The translations under genes and the position numbers were made by a program. The notes under the pieces were generated by a model. That model saw nothing but the letters and a program-made list of their open reading frames with translations. It searched no databases and had not been told where the DNA came from. From an uncultured Bacteroidales bacterium (GTDB taxonomy: Bacteria > Bacteroidota > Bacteroidia > Bacteroidales > WCHB1-69): DNA of 37,279 nt. Location of the stretch: positions 1-37,279 of the forward strand of contig CAJOKR010000024.1 in NCBI GenBank assembly GCA_905235135.1, read 5' to 3'. How positions within the stretch are numbered: the first letter of the stretch is position 1; each line of letters opens with the position of its first letter. Below are positions 1 through 8,000 of this stretch, in pieces.

Positions 1-132
1 GGTACACGCCTCTTTGATTTTATCCCATACGGTTTCTTTTTCGGGCGGCGTAAGAACGTTCACACCATACTTCTTGCGGCTTTCGAGCACCTGGGCGTCA
101 GTGAGACCGGAGTAATGTTTCTGATTTTGCAT
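1..132 (-). CDS. Cation-transporting P-type ATPase, N-terminal fragment (runs off the window)
   Basis: The first 44 residues are visible. They begin MQNQKHYSGLTDAQVLESRK and continue with KYGVNVLTPPEKETVWDKI. This is the cation-ATPase N-terminal motif (GLt..qV..sR..yG.N.l.pP.. ..w.k), found at the start of P2-type calcium-translocating ATPases in bacteria. Such enzymes are integral inner-membrane pumps that export Ca2+ or related cations through an aspartyl-phosphate intermediate. The catalytic DKTGT motif and the membrane helices lie beyond the window edge, so ion specificity cannot be judged. The ATG is 3 nt downstream of the stop of the preceding 133-aa gene, so the two are probably co-transcribed. 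Confidence 0.82.
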   Translation of the reverse strand, partial: MQNQKHYSGLTDAQVLESRKKYGVNVLTPPEKETVWDKIKEACT

Positions 133-135
133 AAT

Positions 136-537
136 TTATTGGTTTTGAGTTAATATATTTATAAATGATTCTGGCAATGCCACATTATCCATACTTAATG
201 CTTCTTTAAAGAGAGGGGCGATTTCTTCATCTTTTTTACCTGAATGTCCGCAACCTATCCGTGTAACAAAAAATGTAAATTCTTGATGCTCCTTTGCGAA
301 ACTGATAAAATCATCAACAAATGGTTTTATCGCAGAAATACTCAAGCGTTTCGTGGGAATTGCATAGCTCTGACCGTGCAATCCTACGCCCTGTCCTTGT
401 TTAGCGCCAAACAATGAACGTGCAGTATATGCCGCACCGCCATCGTGTTTGCCTCCAAGATTGCTACCAAATACGAATATTTCGTTGTCAGCAAGGGTTG
501 TGATGTGTTCGGGGGTTATTTTATTCTTCTGTTTCAT
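136..537 (-). CDS. A1S_2505-type phage non-structural family protein
   Basis: This 133-aa protein carries the blocks EIFVFGSNLGGKHDGGAAY, a glycine-rich GLHGQSYAIPTK and FFVTRIGCGHSGKKDEEIAP. These match what I know of the family called A1S_2505 phage non-structural protein, whose members have IFVFGSN..G.H..GAA and TRIGCG..G motifs resembling a macro-domain-like nucleotide fold. The biochemical role is unknown; binding of an ADP-ribose-like ligand is only an inference from the glycine-rich loops. Length is normal and the gene looks intact. It sits downstream of an AbiJ-type gene and 3 nt upstream of a P-type ATPase, in an apparent polycistron. Family assignment is fairly sure, function is not. 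Confidence 0.72.
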   Translation of the reverse strand: MKQKNKITPEHITTLADNEIFVFGSNLGGKHDGGAAYTARSLFGAKQGQGVGLHGQSYAIPTKRLSISAIKPFVDDFISFAKEHQEFTFFVTRIGCGHSGKKDEEIAPLFKEALSMDNVALPESFINILTQNQ

Positions 538-679
538 AATTATTAATCCATCCGTCTATTGTTTCATATTGATTGTCTGAAACACTCAAATTCCACATTG
601 AATCAGCCATGTCCAATGTTAATATCTCAACAACTTGAACATCGCCATGTGCTTCAGAATGGTCTATAAAAAATTCAAT
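521..679 (-). CDS. Small open frame between the AbiJ-like and A1S_2505-like genes (start uncertain)
   Basis: A 52-codon frame without an ATG at its head overlaps the TGA of the upstream AbiJ-like gene and runs 17 nt into the next gene. It ends ETIDGWINNYETEE. Its acidic, hydrophilic composition looks coding rather than random. The only in-frame ATGs are internal (MADSMWNLSVSDNQYE..). It could begin at an ATT overlapping the upstream stop, at an internal ATG, or be a 3' remnant joined to the upstream gene by a lost frameshift. I do not recognise a family. Confidence 0.3.
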   Translation of the reverse strand: MEFFIDHSEAHGDVQVVEILTLDMADSMWNLSVSDNQYETIDGWINNYETEE

Positions 680-1457
680 CGGTTATTGTCGCCTTTAGAT
701 ATGGGATAATGGAGGCACAAATATGAACCACCAATTCTGCTTCTTCAAACGTTGGGCTTTTCCCTTCTATAACATGACGTCCATGATTTGAGGCAAACCC
801 CCATAGATGATGTAATGCAGAATCCAATGGACTTGGGAATTTTTCTCGGTTATCATTGATGATTTTCCCTAATGTATCATTTGGTGTTCCTGTTAATTGC
901 TTGCATAAACATTCCACAGCAGCCATTGAATGTTGTACTGCTCCTGTCACATCTGGTTCTGGTCGTTTCGATATGTCAACGAGTGCTTCTCTTATTTCAT
1001 AGAAAGCATCAGGATTTGTATCTTTAACACAAGTAACTGCCGATGAAATTGACTCCTCAAATGCACCATCCCCCCTTGATAGGACCTGACCATTTTCCAA
1101 TTTCCAGCCATAGCCCTTGTTATAAAAAAAATCATTGAGTGAGGATGTATAATCCTCTTTTATGTCCATTGGTATTTGCCTGTATGTTTCTTCTATTATG
1201 TCATATATGTTATTCCATTGACAATTATCAAGCAATTCCCTTATTTCCTCTTCCATGTACGAGTTTTCACCCCATTGATTAGGATTTGCGGTCTGGTAAG
1301 ACATTTGGCAAACAATATCTCTAAAAGATTTTATGGAGTATTTGAGCCTTTTAATCAAACAAAACAACCATTCTCTTAATTCGGTTGGAGCATCAAATCT
1401 AATGGTAATTTCTATTGGTTCGATATTGATCATGTTTCTTCTCGAGAATGATTCCAT
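675..1457 (-). CDS. AbiJ-NTD4 domain abortive-infection protein
   Basis: This 260-aa protein begins with FSRRN and contains, in order, FDAPTELREWLF, the segment SYQTANPNQWGEN, CQWNNIYDIIEETY and the NDFFYNKGYGWKLENGQVLS-RGDGAFEE block. Those are hallmarks of the AbiJ-NTD4 domain. The second half (EALVDISKRPEPDVTGAVQH, HLWGFASNHGRHVIEGKSP, EEAELVVHICASII) is the helical Abi/HEPN-like part usually fused to it. Family members are linked to abortive phage infection, where the C-terminal part is thought to be the effector, possibly an RNase; that is family inference. No classical HEPN R-x4-6-H is obvious, although GRHVIEG resembles the conserved motif. Full length and intact. It lies 8 nt after a small membrane-protein gene, at the end of the tubulin/actin-like island. 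Confidence 0.8.
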   Translation of the reverse strand: MESFSRRNMINIEPIEITIRFDAPTELREWLFCLIKRLKYSIKSFRDIVCQMSYQTANPNQWGENSYMEEEIRELLDNCQWNNIYDIIEETYRQIPMDIKEDYTSSLNDFFYNKGYGWKLENGQVLSRGDGAFEESISSAVTCVKDTNPDAFYEIREALVDISKRPEPDVTGAVQHSMAAVECLCKQLTGTPNDTLGKIINDNREKFPSPLDSALHHLWGFASNHGRHVIEGKSPTFEEAELVVHICASIIPYLKATITD

Positions 1458-1465
1458 ACGGCTAA

Positions 1466-1657
1466 TTATTTACAATTTGAACCCAAAATTAGATGAAACA
1501 AATCCACACCAGCATAGATTAAAAGTAGCACACCCACAATGGCACATACCACATTAACCCACTTTTTCCATGGGCTGGACTTCTTCTTCACAATAAGAGA
1601 TGGGAGAACCCACCAGATGAATAGTGATACAATAACTTTTAGAACAATTCCTAACAT
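1466..1657 (-). CDS. Small two-helix membrane protein
   Basis: This 63-aa protein has two hydrophobic stretches, about residues 2-22 (IVLKVIVSLFIWWVLPSLIV) and 36-57 (VVCAIVGVLLLIYAGVDLFH). A basic loop KKKSSPWKK separates them, giving a predicted hairpin topology in the inner membrane. I know no family for it. Its ATG lies only about 13 nt past the hairpin terminator that closes the upstream operon. It would therefore be expressed by read-through or from an unseen promoter, and is followed closely by the AbiJ-like gene. A membrane partner for the neighbouring abortive-infection protein is possible but unproven. Confidence 0.5.
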   Translation of the reverse strand: MLGIVLKVIVSLFIWWVLPSLIVKKKSSPWKKWVNVVCAIVGVLLLIYAGVDLFHLILGSNCK

Positions 1658-1665
1658 AAAAGCGG

Positions 1666-1698
1666 TTTAAAAAGGGCATTGCCATAGACAATGCCCTT
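1666..1698 (-). terminator. Intrinsic terminator closing the tubulin/Hsp70/TerD operon
   Basis: A perfect 10-bp stem (AAGGGCATTG paired with CAATGCCCTT) with a 7-nt loop is followed on the minus strand by a run of T. It lies immediately after the stop of the 204-aa protein. Confidence 0.8.
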
Positions 1699-1706
1699 GA
1701 CAATGA

Positions 1707-2321
1707 TTAATTGTTACTTTTTTCTTGATAAATAGCGTTCACTCTGTCTTGAATCTCCTGATAGCGATTGCCTAATGCTGCTTTACGGTCTGCGCCATTG
1801 CCAAACTCGCCACGAATAACAGCTTTCGCATCCTGTTCAACATCACCAGTCAACTGACCAAAAGTGTGTCCCGCAACAGGTGTTGTATTATTAGCCGGAA
1901 GTGGTTTGTTAACTGTAGGTTTTGACTGTTTTTCAGATGTAGGTTGAATTGCATCGGGTTTTTCCAGTGCAGTTCTGTCGACATTTTGTGCTTCTGGAAC
2001 TTCTTTATTAACAGCCTCTTCTGTGGATGTTTGTTTTGCAGTTTGATTGTCGTTCTCCCCTAAAGTCCCTGCCACAGCAGCATTATCCGTAGAATTACCG
2101 TTTTCGGTATTCTGGGTTGTTGCAAACTCATTCTGTAAAATTTGTTCTTTGTTGCCTTTATCAGGTTTAGGCCAAAACACAATTGCTGCCCCAGCAGCTA
2201 TCGCCACAGCCACGACGGGAATAAGAATTCTATGCCATTTCTTGGGAGTGGGAGTGCTACTTGTATCTCCCTGTTTCTCTTTTAGAGTAACTTTCCTTTT
2301 TAAATGAACATTTTCTGACAT
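1707..2321 (-). CDS. Single-pass membrane protein with a C-terminal Cpl-7-like segment
   Basis: This 204-aa protein has a basic N-terminus (VHLKRKVTLKEKQ), one membrane segment at about residues 32-50 (ILIPVVAVAIAAGAAIVFW), and a long Gln/Thr/Asn-rich linker with no predicted structure. The C-terminal 45 residues read DVEQDAKAVIRGEFGNG then DRKAALGNRYQEIQDRVN. That block matches the pattern of Cpl-7 (CW_7) repeats, known as peptidoglycan-binding units of endolysins, but here without the usual aGYdy spacer. If the basic tail is cytoplasmic, the C-terminus would reach the periplasm and could contact the wall. Its N-terminal LKxKVTL string recurs at the start of the adjacent TerD-like protein, whose stop lies 1 nt upstream of this start. 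Orientation and wall binding are inference. Confidence 0.6.
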   Translation of the reverse strand: MSENVHLKRKVTLKEKQGDTSSTPTPKKWHRILIPVVAVAIAAGAAIVFWPKPDKGNKEQILQNEFATTQNTENGNSTDNAAVAGTLGENDNQTAKQTSTEEAVNKEVPEAQNVDRTALEKPDAIQPTSEKQSKPTVNKPLPANNTTPVAGHTFGQLTGDVEQDAKAVIRGEFGNGADRKAALGNRYQEIQDRVNAIYQEKSNN

Positions 2322-2322
2322 A

Positions 2323-2901
2323 TTAATTACATATTAAAGAAAAACCAGGAATTTCGTCGAAAGCAGTGCTAAGATCCATGACCTTACTTTCATTTTTCAA
2401 GGCATAATTGCCATCCGTGTTATGTATTGAACATACCAAGTAAACAGGACCTTCATCTGAAGAATCTGCCAACACTTCAAGATAGTCGCCGGAATCACTT
2501 TGCAATTCCACACGACCTCCTTCTTCAGCATACGTCACATCTTCGCCTTCAATTGCCGCACCATAGTTTACAATACAGATATATGCTGTATCAATTTCAG
2601 AGAGGCGGGCAACATTGATTTGTTCTGTTTCCTCACCGCCTGGAGCTGGCTCTTTATTATCTCCAAGATGTTGCATGAATGGGAATTTGTCCAAGGACCC
2701 CAAATCACTCTTTTTTCCGCGATATTCATTGGAAAAAACGCCACCATTGCTTCCATCTTTTTTCTTAAAGAAAAGACAGAGATCCAAATCGGTGTCTGAA
2801 CCCCAAAATAATTTGACTTTCAGTTTTCCTGTAAAGGTAAACGCTGCTTGCTCTTCCTTTCTGCGAAGAGTCACTTTCTTTTTTAATGTTACTTCTGCCA
2901 T
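2323..2901 (-). CDS. TerD-family protein
   Basis: This 192-aa protein shows the TerD pattern: a beta strand ending in WGSDTDLDLCLFFKKKDG, then FSNEYRGKKSDLGS, the acidic loop GDNKEPAPGGEETEQINVA, and TAYICIVNYGAAIEGEDVTY. In known TerD proteins such aspartate/glutamate-rich loops bind two Ca2+ ions and the fold is a beta sandwich. The family is tied to tellurite resistance and broader stress or phage-response systems. The N-terminus VTLKKKVTLRRKEE is an extended positive version of the usual TerD first strands. It sits between the 711-aa actin-like/coiled-coil gene and the Cpl-7-tailed membrane protein. That is unlike the classical terZABCDEF order and suggests TerD serves as a calcium-responsive module of this operon. 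Confidence 0.82.
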   Translation of the reverse strand: MAEVTLKKKVTLRRKEEQAAFTFTGKLKVKLFWGSDTDLDLCLFFKKKDGSNGGVFSNEYRGKKSDLGSLDKFPFMQHLGDNKEPAPGGEETEQINVARLSEIDTAYICIVNYGAAIEGEDVTYAEEGGRVELQSDSGDYLEVLADSSDEGPVYLVCSIHNTDGNYALKNESKVMDLSTAFDEIPGFSLICN

Positions 2902-2942
2902 GATTGTTGTTTTTAAATGAATAAGAATGTTAATTATAGTGA

Positions 2943-5078
2943 TTAAAAATCGAAATCGTCATTTGTTCCTTTTGAAGACTGTTTCTGTTTGGTGCTTTTT
3001 GCATTACAATCCGAAGAAAAGAAATCATCGTTGGAATTCCTGTTGGGTTTATACATCTGTTCGGGTTTATCCGAGAAAAAGTCATCGTTTTGTCCGCCTC
3101 CGTTGGCTGGTGACTTCAGTTTTCCCTTTTTCGGGGTTGGGTTATTCTGTTTTTGAGGAATCGTAACTTTCTCTTGAGCCAATGTCTTCTTCAGTTTTAT
3201 CTCATCGTCTTCTTGTATCTTCAAATATTCGTCAGCTATATGCAATGCGTTTTTCCAGTCTTCAGCAAACATGGCATCATTGAGCTGTTTTTTTAACTCC
3301 GCTAATTTTTGTATCTTTTCCTTTTCTATTTTGTTTTTGATTTCATGCAAATTATCAGAAAACTTCTTGGCAGTTGTATTCTTTGGATCCAACGACAGCA
3401 CCTCTCCTATTTTTCTCTCAGCCGCAAACAAGTTCCTGGATTTCAATGAATCTTCAATTTCAATCAGCAATCCCTCAATTTTTTCTTTTTGCTTCATTTG
3501 TTGTTTGAAACCAACATTACACTCAATGATTTTGCCCCTTATTTCAGCATTGTCGTCCACTTCTTTTGCCTTTCCATACTCGACTAAAGCCTTCTCGAAC
3601 TCCTGCTTCTCAAAATATTTGTCGCCCGAGGAGAGGTATTTTTTGTAAAGAGCCACCGTATCTTTTTGTTTTTTTATTTTTTCAGATAAGTAATCTGCAA
3701 ATTTTCTATAGTCCAGATTCTCTGGAGCCAAATTTACAGCATTATCCATATTAGCCGCAGCATCGGCAAGGTTTCCTTGCCGATCTAAATCAAGGGCACG
3801 TAGATAAGCTGACGAGGCTTCTGTCTTCCGACGTTCTTCTTCCAATTTACGTTTCTCTGCCTCCGCCTCTTTCGCCTTTGCCTCTTCTCGTTTCTGTTGA
3901 GCATCTTTCTCTTGCTGCTGTTTGGCGGCTTCAGCTTCCGCCTTCGCTTTTATACGTCCTTCCTCATCGGCATATCTTTGCAAATCAATACGCGGATATA
4001 CACTTATGATGTCAGCAACATCCGTCGTCTTGAAAAAGAAACAATTTTCTCTTCCAATGATGCTTTCAAACTCTTCTCTAATTCTGTCACTCAAAAAGCA
4101 ATTTCCGACGAAACAACAATATTTGATTCCATTGGAACAACACTCATCTTTAAATGCATTGTATTCATCGATAAGGTATCGCAAATAACGGCCTGTGTCA
4201 GACTCCAAATTTCCCTTGTTTACAAGAATATCTTTGGTTATATGCTTAGCTCTTCTAAAAGATAAATTCCTGACAATAAAAGGCCTATTGCCTGATTGTG
4301 CATCTATTCTTTTTAACCAGTCTGCCGCTTGTGGTTCAAGGCGTTCTATTTCCTCTTCTTTTTCCTCTTCGGTTGACAAAAGCCCTGTAAGACTATTCAT
4401 TTCGCCAACCAAGAATTTGCACAAAGCCCGTTTCCTCGGGTCAATACCTTTGCCTTGTATTGATTTAACATCACCGTCTTTCAAAAAATATCGGTCGTGA
4501 TATACCAATTTTGTAAAATGCAATGTGGCGTTGGTGGCTTCTATCATCAATGAAGACTTTCCATCTACGGGATTCACTTCGCCTTCAACCAGCAGTTTCT
4601 GTAATACCAATTCGGACAATGGTATTGTATAAGAATTTATGTCAAAACCTTTCACTTTCAGGTAATCCACGAAATTCTGTTTAGCCAAATCGCTAATAGA
4701 AGATGAAAATGTTAGCAGAGTTGGAATTGTTTCCAGCGCGGATTGGGTTGTGTGACCGTATTCTGTCTTCCACATTTTCAACATTCCAGATACTTCCAAC
4801 ATTTCTAAAAGAGGATAATCGGCATGTCTCAGAGAAAATGTAGCATCTTTGTTTTCTATAGAATGAAGAAATTTGCCATAATAATTCACCTCGCCATCCA
4901 TATAGTGTTTCTTATACTTTTTCCCGAAAGAAACAGTATGCTGGTGCGGGTCGTTGAAGAAGTATAGCCATTGCAATATATCTCCTCCCGTATTGATAAT
5001 ATGAGGATTTCCATAGCCGGTGCCAATAGCACCGACTATGAATTCCATATCCACATATAGTATCAGATAGTTCTGCAT
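2943..5078 (-). CDS. Degenerate actin/Hsp70-like protein with coiled coil, TPR-like region and three NDDF tails
   Basis: 711 aa, intact. The N-terminus (LILYVDMEFIVGAIGTG) has the strand-Asp-strand layout of an actin-like phosphate-1 hairpin. Residues near 310-360 (YCCFVGNCFLSDRIREEFES.. then DVADIISVYPRID) resemble the Hsp70 adenosine region, so residues 1-370 may be a degenerate actin-like domain; this is a pattern judgement only. Residues about 375-425 form a charged Ala/Glu/Lys/Gln coiled coil. From 425 to 620 there are TPR-like helical hairpins (AYLRALDLDRQGNLADAAAN; YFEKQEFEKALVEYGKAKEV). The C-terminus is disordered and repeats NDDFF at about 664 and 683 and NDDFDF at 706-711. The start lies 2 nt past the stop of the 1150-aa Hsp70-like gene. 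It may be an adaptor that docks partners through the NDDF tails. Confidence 0.6.
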   Translation of the reverse strand: MQNYLILYVDMEFIVGAIGTGYGNPHIINTGGDILQWLYFFNDPHQHTVSFGKKYKKHYMDGEVNYYGKFLHSIENKDATFSLRHADYPLLEMLEVSGMLKMWKTEYGHTTQSALETIPTLLTFSSSISDLAKQNFVDYLKVKGFDINSYTIPLSELVLQKLLVEGEVNPVDGKSSLMIEATNATLHFTKLVYHDRYFLKDGDVKSIQGKGIDPRKRALCKFLVGEMNSLTGLLSTEEEKEEEIERLEPQAADWLKRIDAQSGNRPFIVRNLSFRRAKHITKDILVNKGNLESDTGRYLRYLIDEYNAFKDECCSNGIKYCCFVGNCFLSDRIREEFESIIGRENCFFFKTTDVADIISVYPRIDLQRYADEEGRIKAKAEAEAAKQQQEKDAQQKREEAKAKEAEAEKRKLEEERRKTEASSAYLRALDLDRQGNLADAAANMDNAVNLAPENLDYRKFADYLSEKIKKQKDTVALYKKYLSSGDKYFEKQEFEKALVEYGKAKEVDDNAEIRGKIIECNVGFKQQMKQKEKIEGLLIEIEDSLKSRNLFAAERKIGEVLSLDPKNTTAKKFSDNLHEIKNKIEKEKIQKLAELKKQLNDAMFAEDWKNALHIADEYLKIQEDDEIKLKKTLAQEKVTIPQKQNNPTPKKGKLKSPANGGGQNDDFFSDKPEQMYKPNRNSNDDFFSSDCNAKSTKQKQSSKGTNDDFDF

Positions 5079-5080
5079 AA

Positions 5081-8000
5081 TTAGTCTTTAAACACTTCAG
5101 GAATGATTATTTTATCCAAGTAACACAGACCTTCAGCAATAAAAATGGGGAATCTGTACTCAAAATGACCAGTCTGCTGCTTAACTTTACGAGCCTTGTC
5201 GTATTCGCTGTCGTTCGTGATAAACGAAGACAACAAACTCGGCAATTCACTCTTACGGTTTCGCAATGTGGCAACATCTGTTACAAGTCCTGCCTTCTGG
5301 CTAACAAAGTCAATGAAAAGATCAAGGAAGGTCTCGAAATTTTCCATCCTATCAGGAAATTCAAATTGTCCTACGTTCTCGAAATAATCGTTTTTGACAA
5401 CATCATTTTCATCAAGAATGTCAAACTGACCGTTATTAAGGTATTTGATTCCCTTTTCGGCAAATAAATCCGAACAATATCGTATACTTGCATCAAAAAC
5501 AAGATTTTGATTTGATACCAAGCCTTTCGACACCTCCGATTTATTGTCAGAAGCAATATCGGTACGATAATTCAACTTGATATTTTCGGCACCCTCACCG
5601 AACGCTTTTTTAAAGCAGCTGTCATAGTAGCTTGCTGTCATAGGTATGCCAGGATTGGTCTGCAACCAATGGAACAGCCGACCACCTTTGCCGAATGGCA
5701 TCAAATGGACCTCTCGTATGCCGGTTAGATTATGCTCTTTTATTGTCTTGGCGCAGAGTTTTCCTGCATAATATACCAAAAGACCTGTCACGTAAGCAGG
5801 TATCGCAAAAACAAATGGTGCCTCCCTGCTAATCCAACTATAAAATTCTGCAGAATTATCAGGCGTTAATTGGTCAAAAACGCTATTAAGATAGAATGGT
5901 GCCTTGTTGCCAGCCGTAAGTATTTCACCTATATTCTCCACATGAATACTTCTCTGCGATTCGTGGTAATCATAGATGGCTTTTCTGAAGCGTTGCGATT
6001 TTATTACGGCATCAAAAAACACTCCTGCTGCAATTCTTACTGAGCTCTGGTTGAAAAGTGTTTCCGCATTATTATTGTTTATGTCTTTAGCAAGCAGCAG
6101 AATATCACTTGTACTTCCACCAACATCTATTCCAAGAAACATCGCATTGTTCAATCCATATTGCTGTCCAAGCGCATACTTGCAAACCGATTCGGATTCA
6201 GTCTGCTCAACCAAAGGCTGAGGGCGGAATCTCTGATTGTTATCTCCAAGAATAGGGGTTATATTTGGCAACTGAGCGTTGTAGATGTTCCTGTATTGGC
6301 TCAAATCGGTTGGCGACATCGAACTCGGGAACGACCATCTTATTTCCTTTGGTGCGAGCTGGTTTGCATATAAATCAGCACATACCGACAACCAAATCGC
6401 TTTCAGATAGGCAGTTTTTTTGGCAATACCTGAAGTGTCGGACAACCATTTCATATTGTAATGCAATATTCCTGCCTGTGTTGTGATTATTTCTCGAGTC
6501 ATTTCCTTTACGACAATGTTTTTCTCATTTACTGCAACCCCTCCGGCAATCTCTTTGTCCTTATTTGCCCCTATATAACGCGTGTCGTGCTCGTGAAGCC
6601 ACGATTTTACTTGTCCGTTTTCGGTTGGTTCATTGGAGAAAAACAAAAGTTCATCCCTTTCTGCAATATTACCATCCACTGCCTCAGTTCCAACCAATGC
6701 CAAACGGCGGTTTTCAAACTTAATGGGAAAAGTATTGTTGTTAACTGTATAATGCACACAGGTGTTGTTACTGCCGAAATCAATTCCCACAATTGCCGAT
6801 GGGTTGACAGGTGTCGAACTAAAGTCGGATATTTTATTCTCACCCATTGACAAATCTCCCGGATTTTTCACCATCAAGTAACCAGCAGTTTCGGATTGTC
6901 CCGCGTTCTCAATGCGAATTTCTAATCCTGCAATAGGACAATTTGATTTCGTTACTTCATATTTGTGTTGTTCTTCTGTCACTTGCCCTACCGGATATTT
7001 CACCAATTCCAAAACGTCCAGATTAGCATCCCTTTTCATATCATCGGGACTATTTGAATACACGACATGTCTTTTTGTCTGGAACCCGTCCGGACGTTCA
7101 ACAGCAATAATATTACCGTCAGTACAATGCTTGTAAAAAGGTATGAATTTCATACCCGACAAATTGGTTGGAAATTCCGAATACAGATAATAAGCATCCC
7201 ACTTGTCTGAAACAAAATTCGGCCACACAATAACTTTTCTTCCAGCTATTGCCCATTCTATTTCGTATTCTCTGGAATTAAGTTTGTATGGCTGATTATC
7301 AATAGTGACTGTAAGATCAACCACCAACTTGTCCTGTTCGTTGATTCTTCCTGTTATATCAAATTTTGGATTGTTGTGAGAGACCAACACACCTATGTTT
7401 TTGCCAAACATCTGTAAACCCTCAAGACTTAAAGGCAGTGCAAAATATTTTACTGGATTATCTTTGTCCTTGACATCATTCACTTTCAGATAATATACCG
7501 CTGCCTTCTCAAGAGGTTGTTTGTAATCGGAAGATTCATACCAACCGACAATCTTTTTGCTTTCATTTAGCACATTTTGCAAGTCTTTTAGTTCAGCAAC
7601 AATGAGGGTGGTATCGCTCGGTTTTGTAAACGTAAGGTCTCCGGTCCTCAATAAATAAACCTTCTGATTTGAGACCAACAGTGTAGAATAAGGAGCACAT
7701 AGATTTGAATATTTAGCCACCGTGCCATTGGTCTGCAAATCATTAAAAAGATTCCTCAATGTTCTCTCCCAGTCTCTCAAATGTGATTTCAAACCTGTCA
7801 AGTCAGGATGACATATTGAAGTTCTGCCATCAATAGTCAACTTTTGGCTGTTTTCGTAAGCGTCAAAATTGGCATTCAAATTCTTAACAAACAAGTATAA
7901 TTTCTGAACCTTGTCTTTGTCGTTGCGGATATAGTTTAATGGGTCAGCAAACTTCCCACTTGTGTACCAAGGAATATCAGAAGTGTTCGTCAAACCAGAA

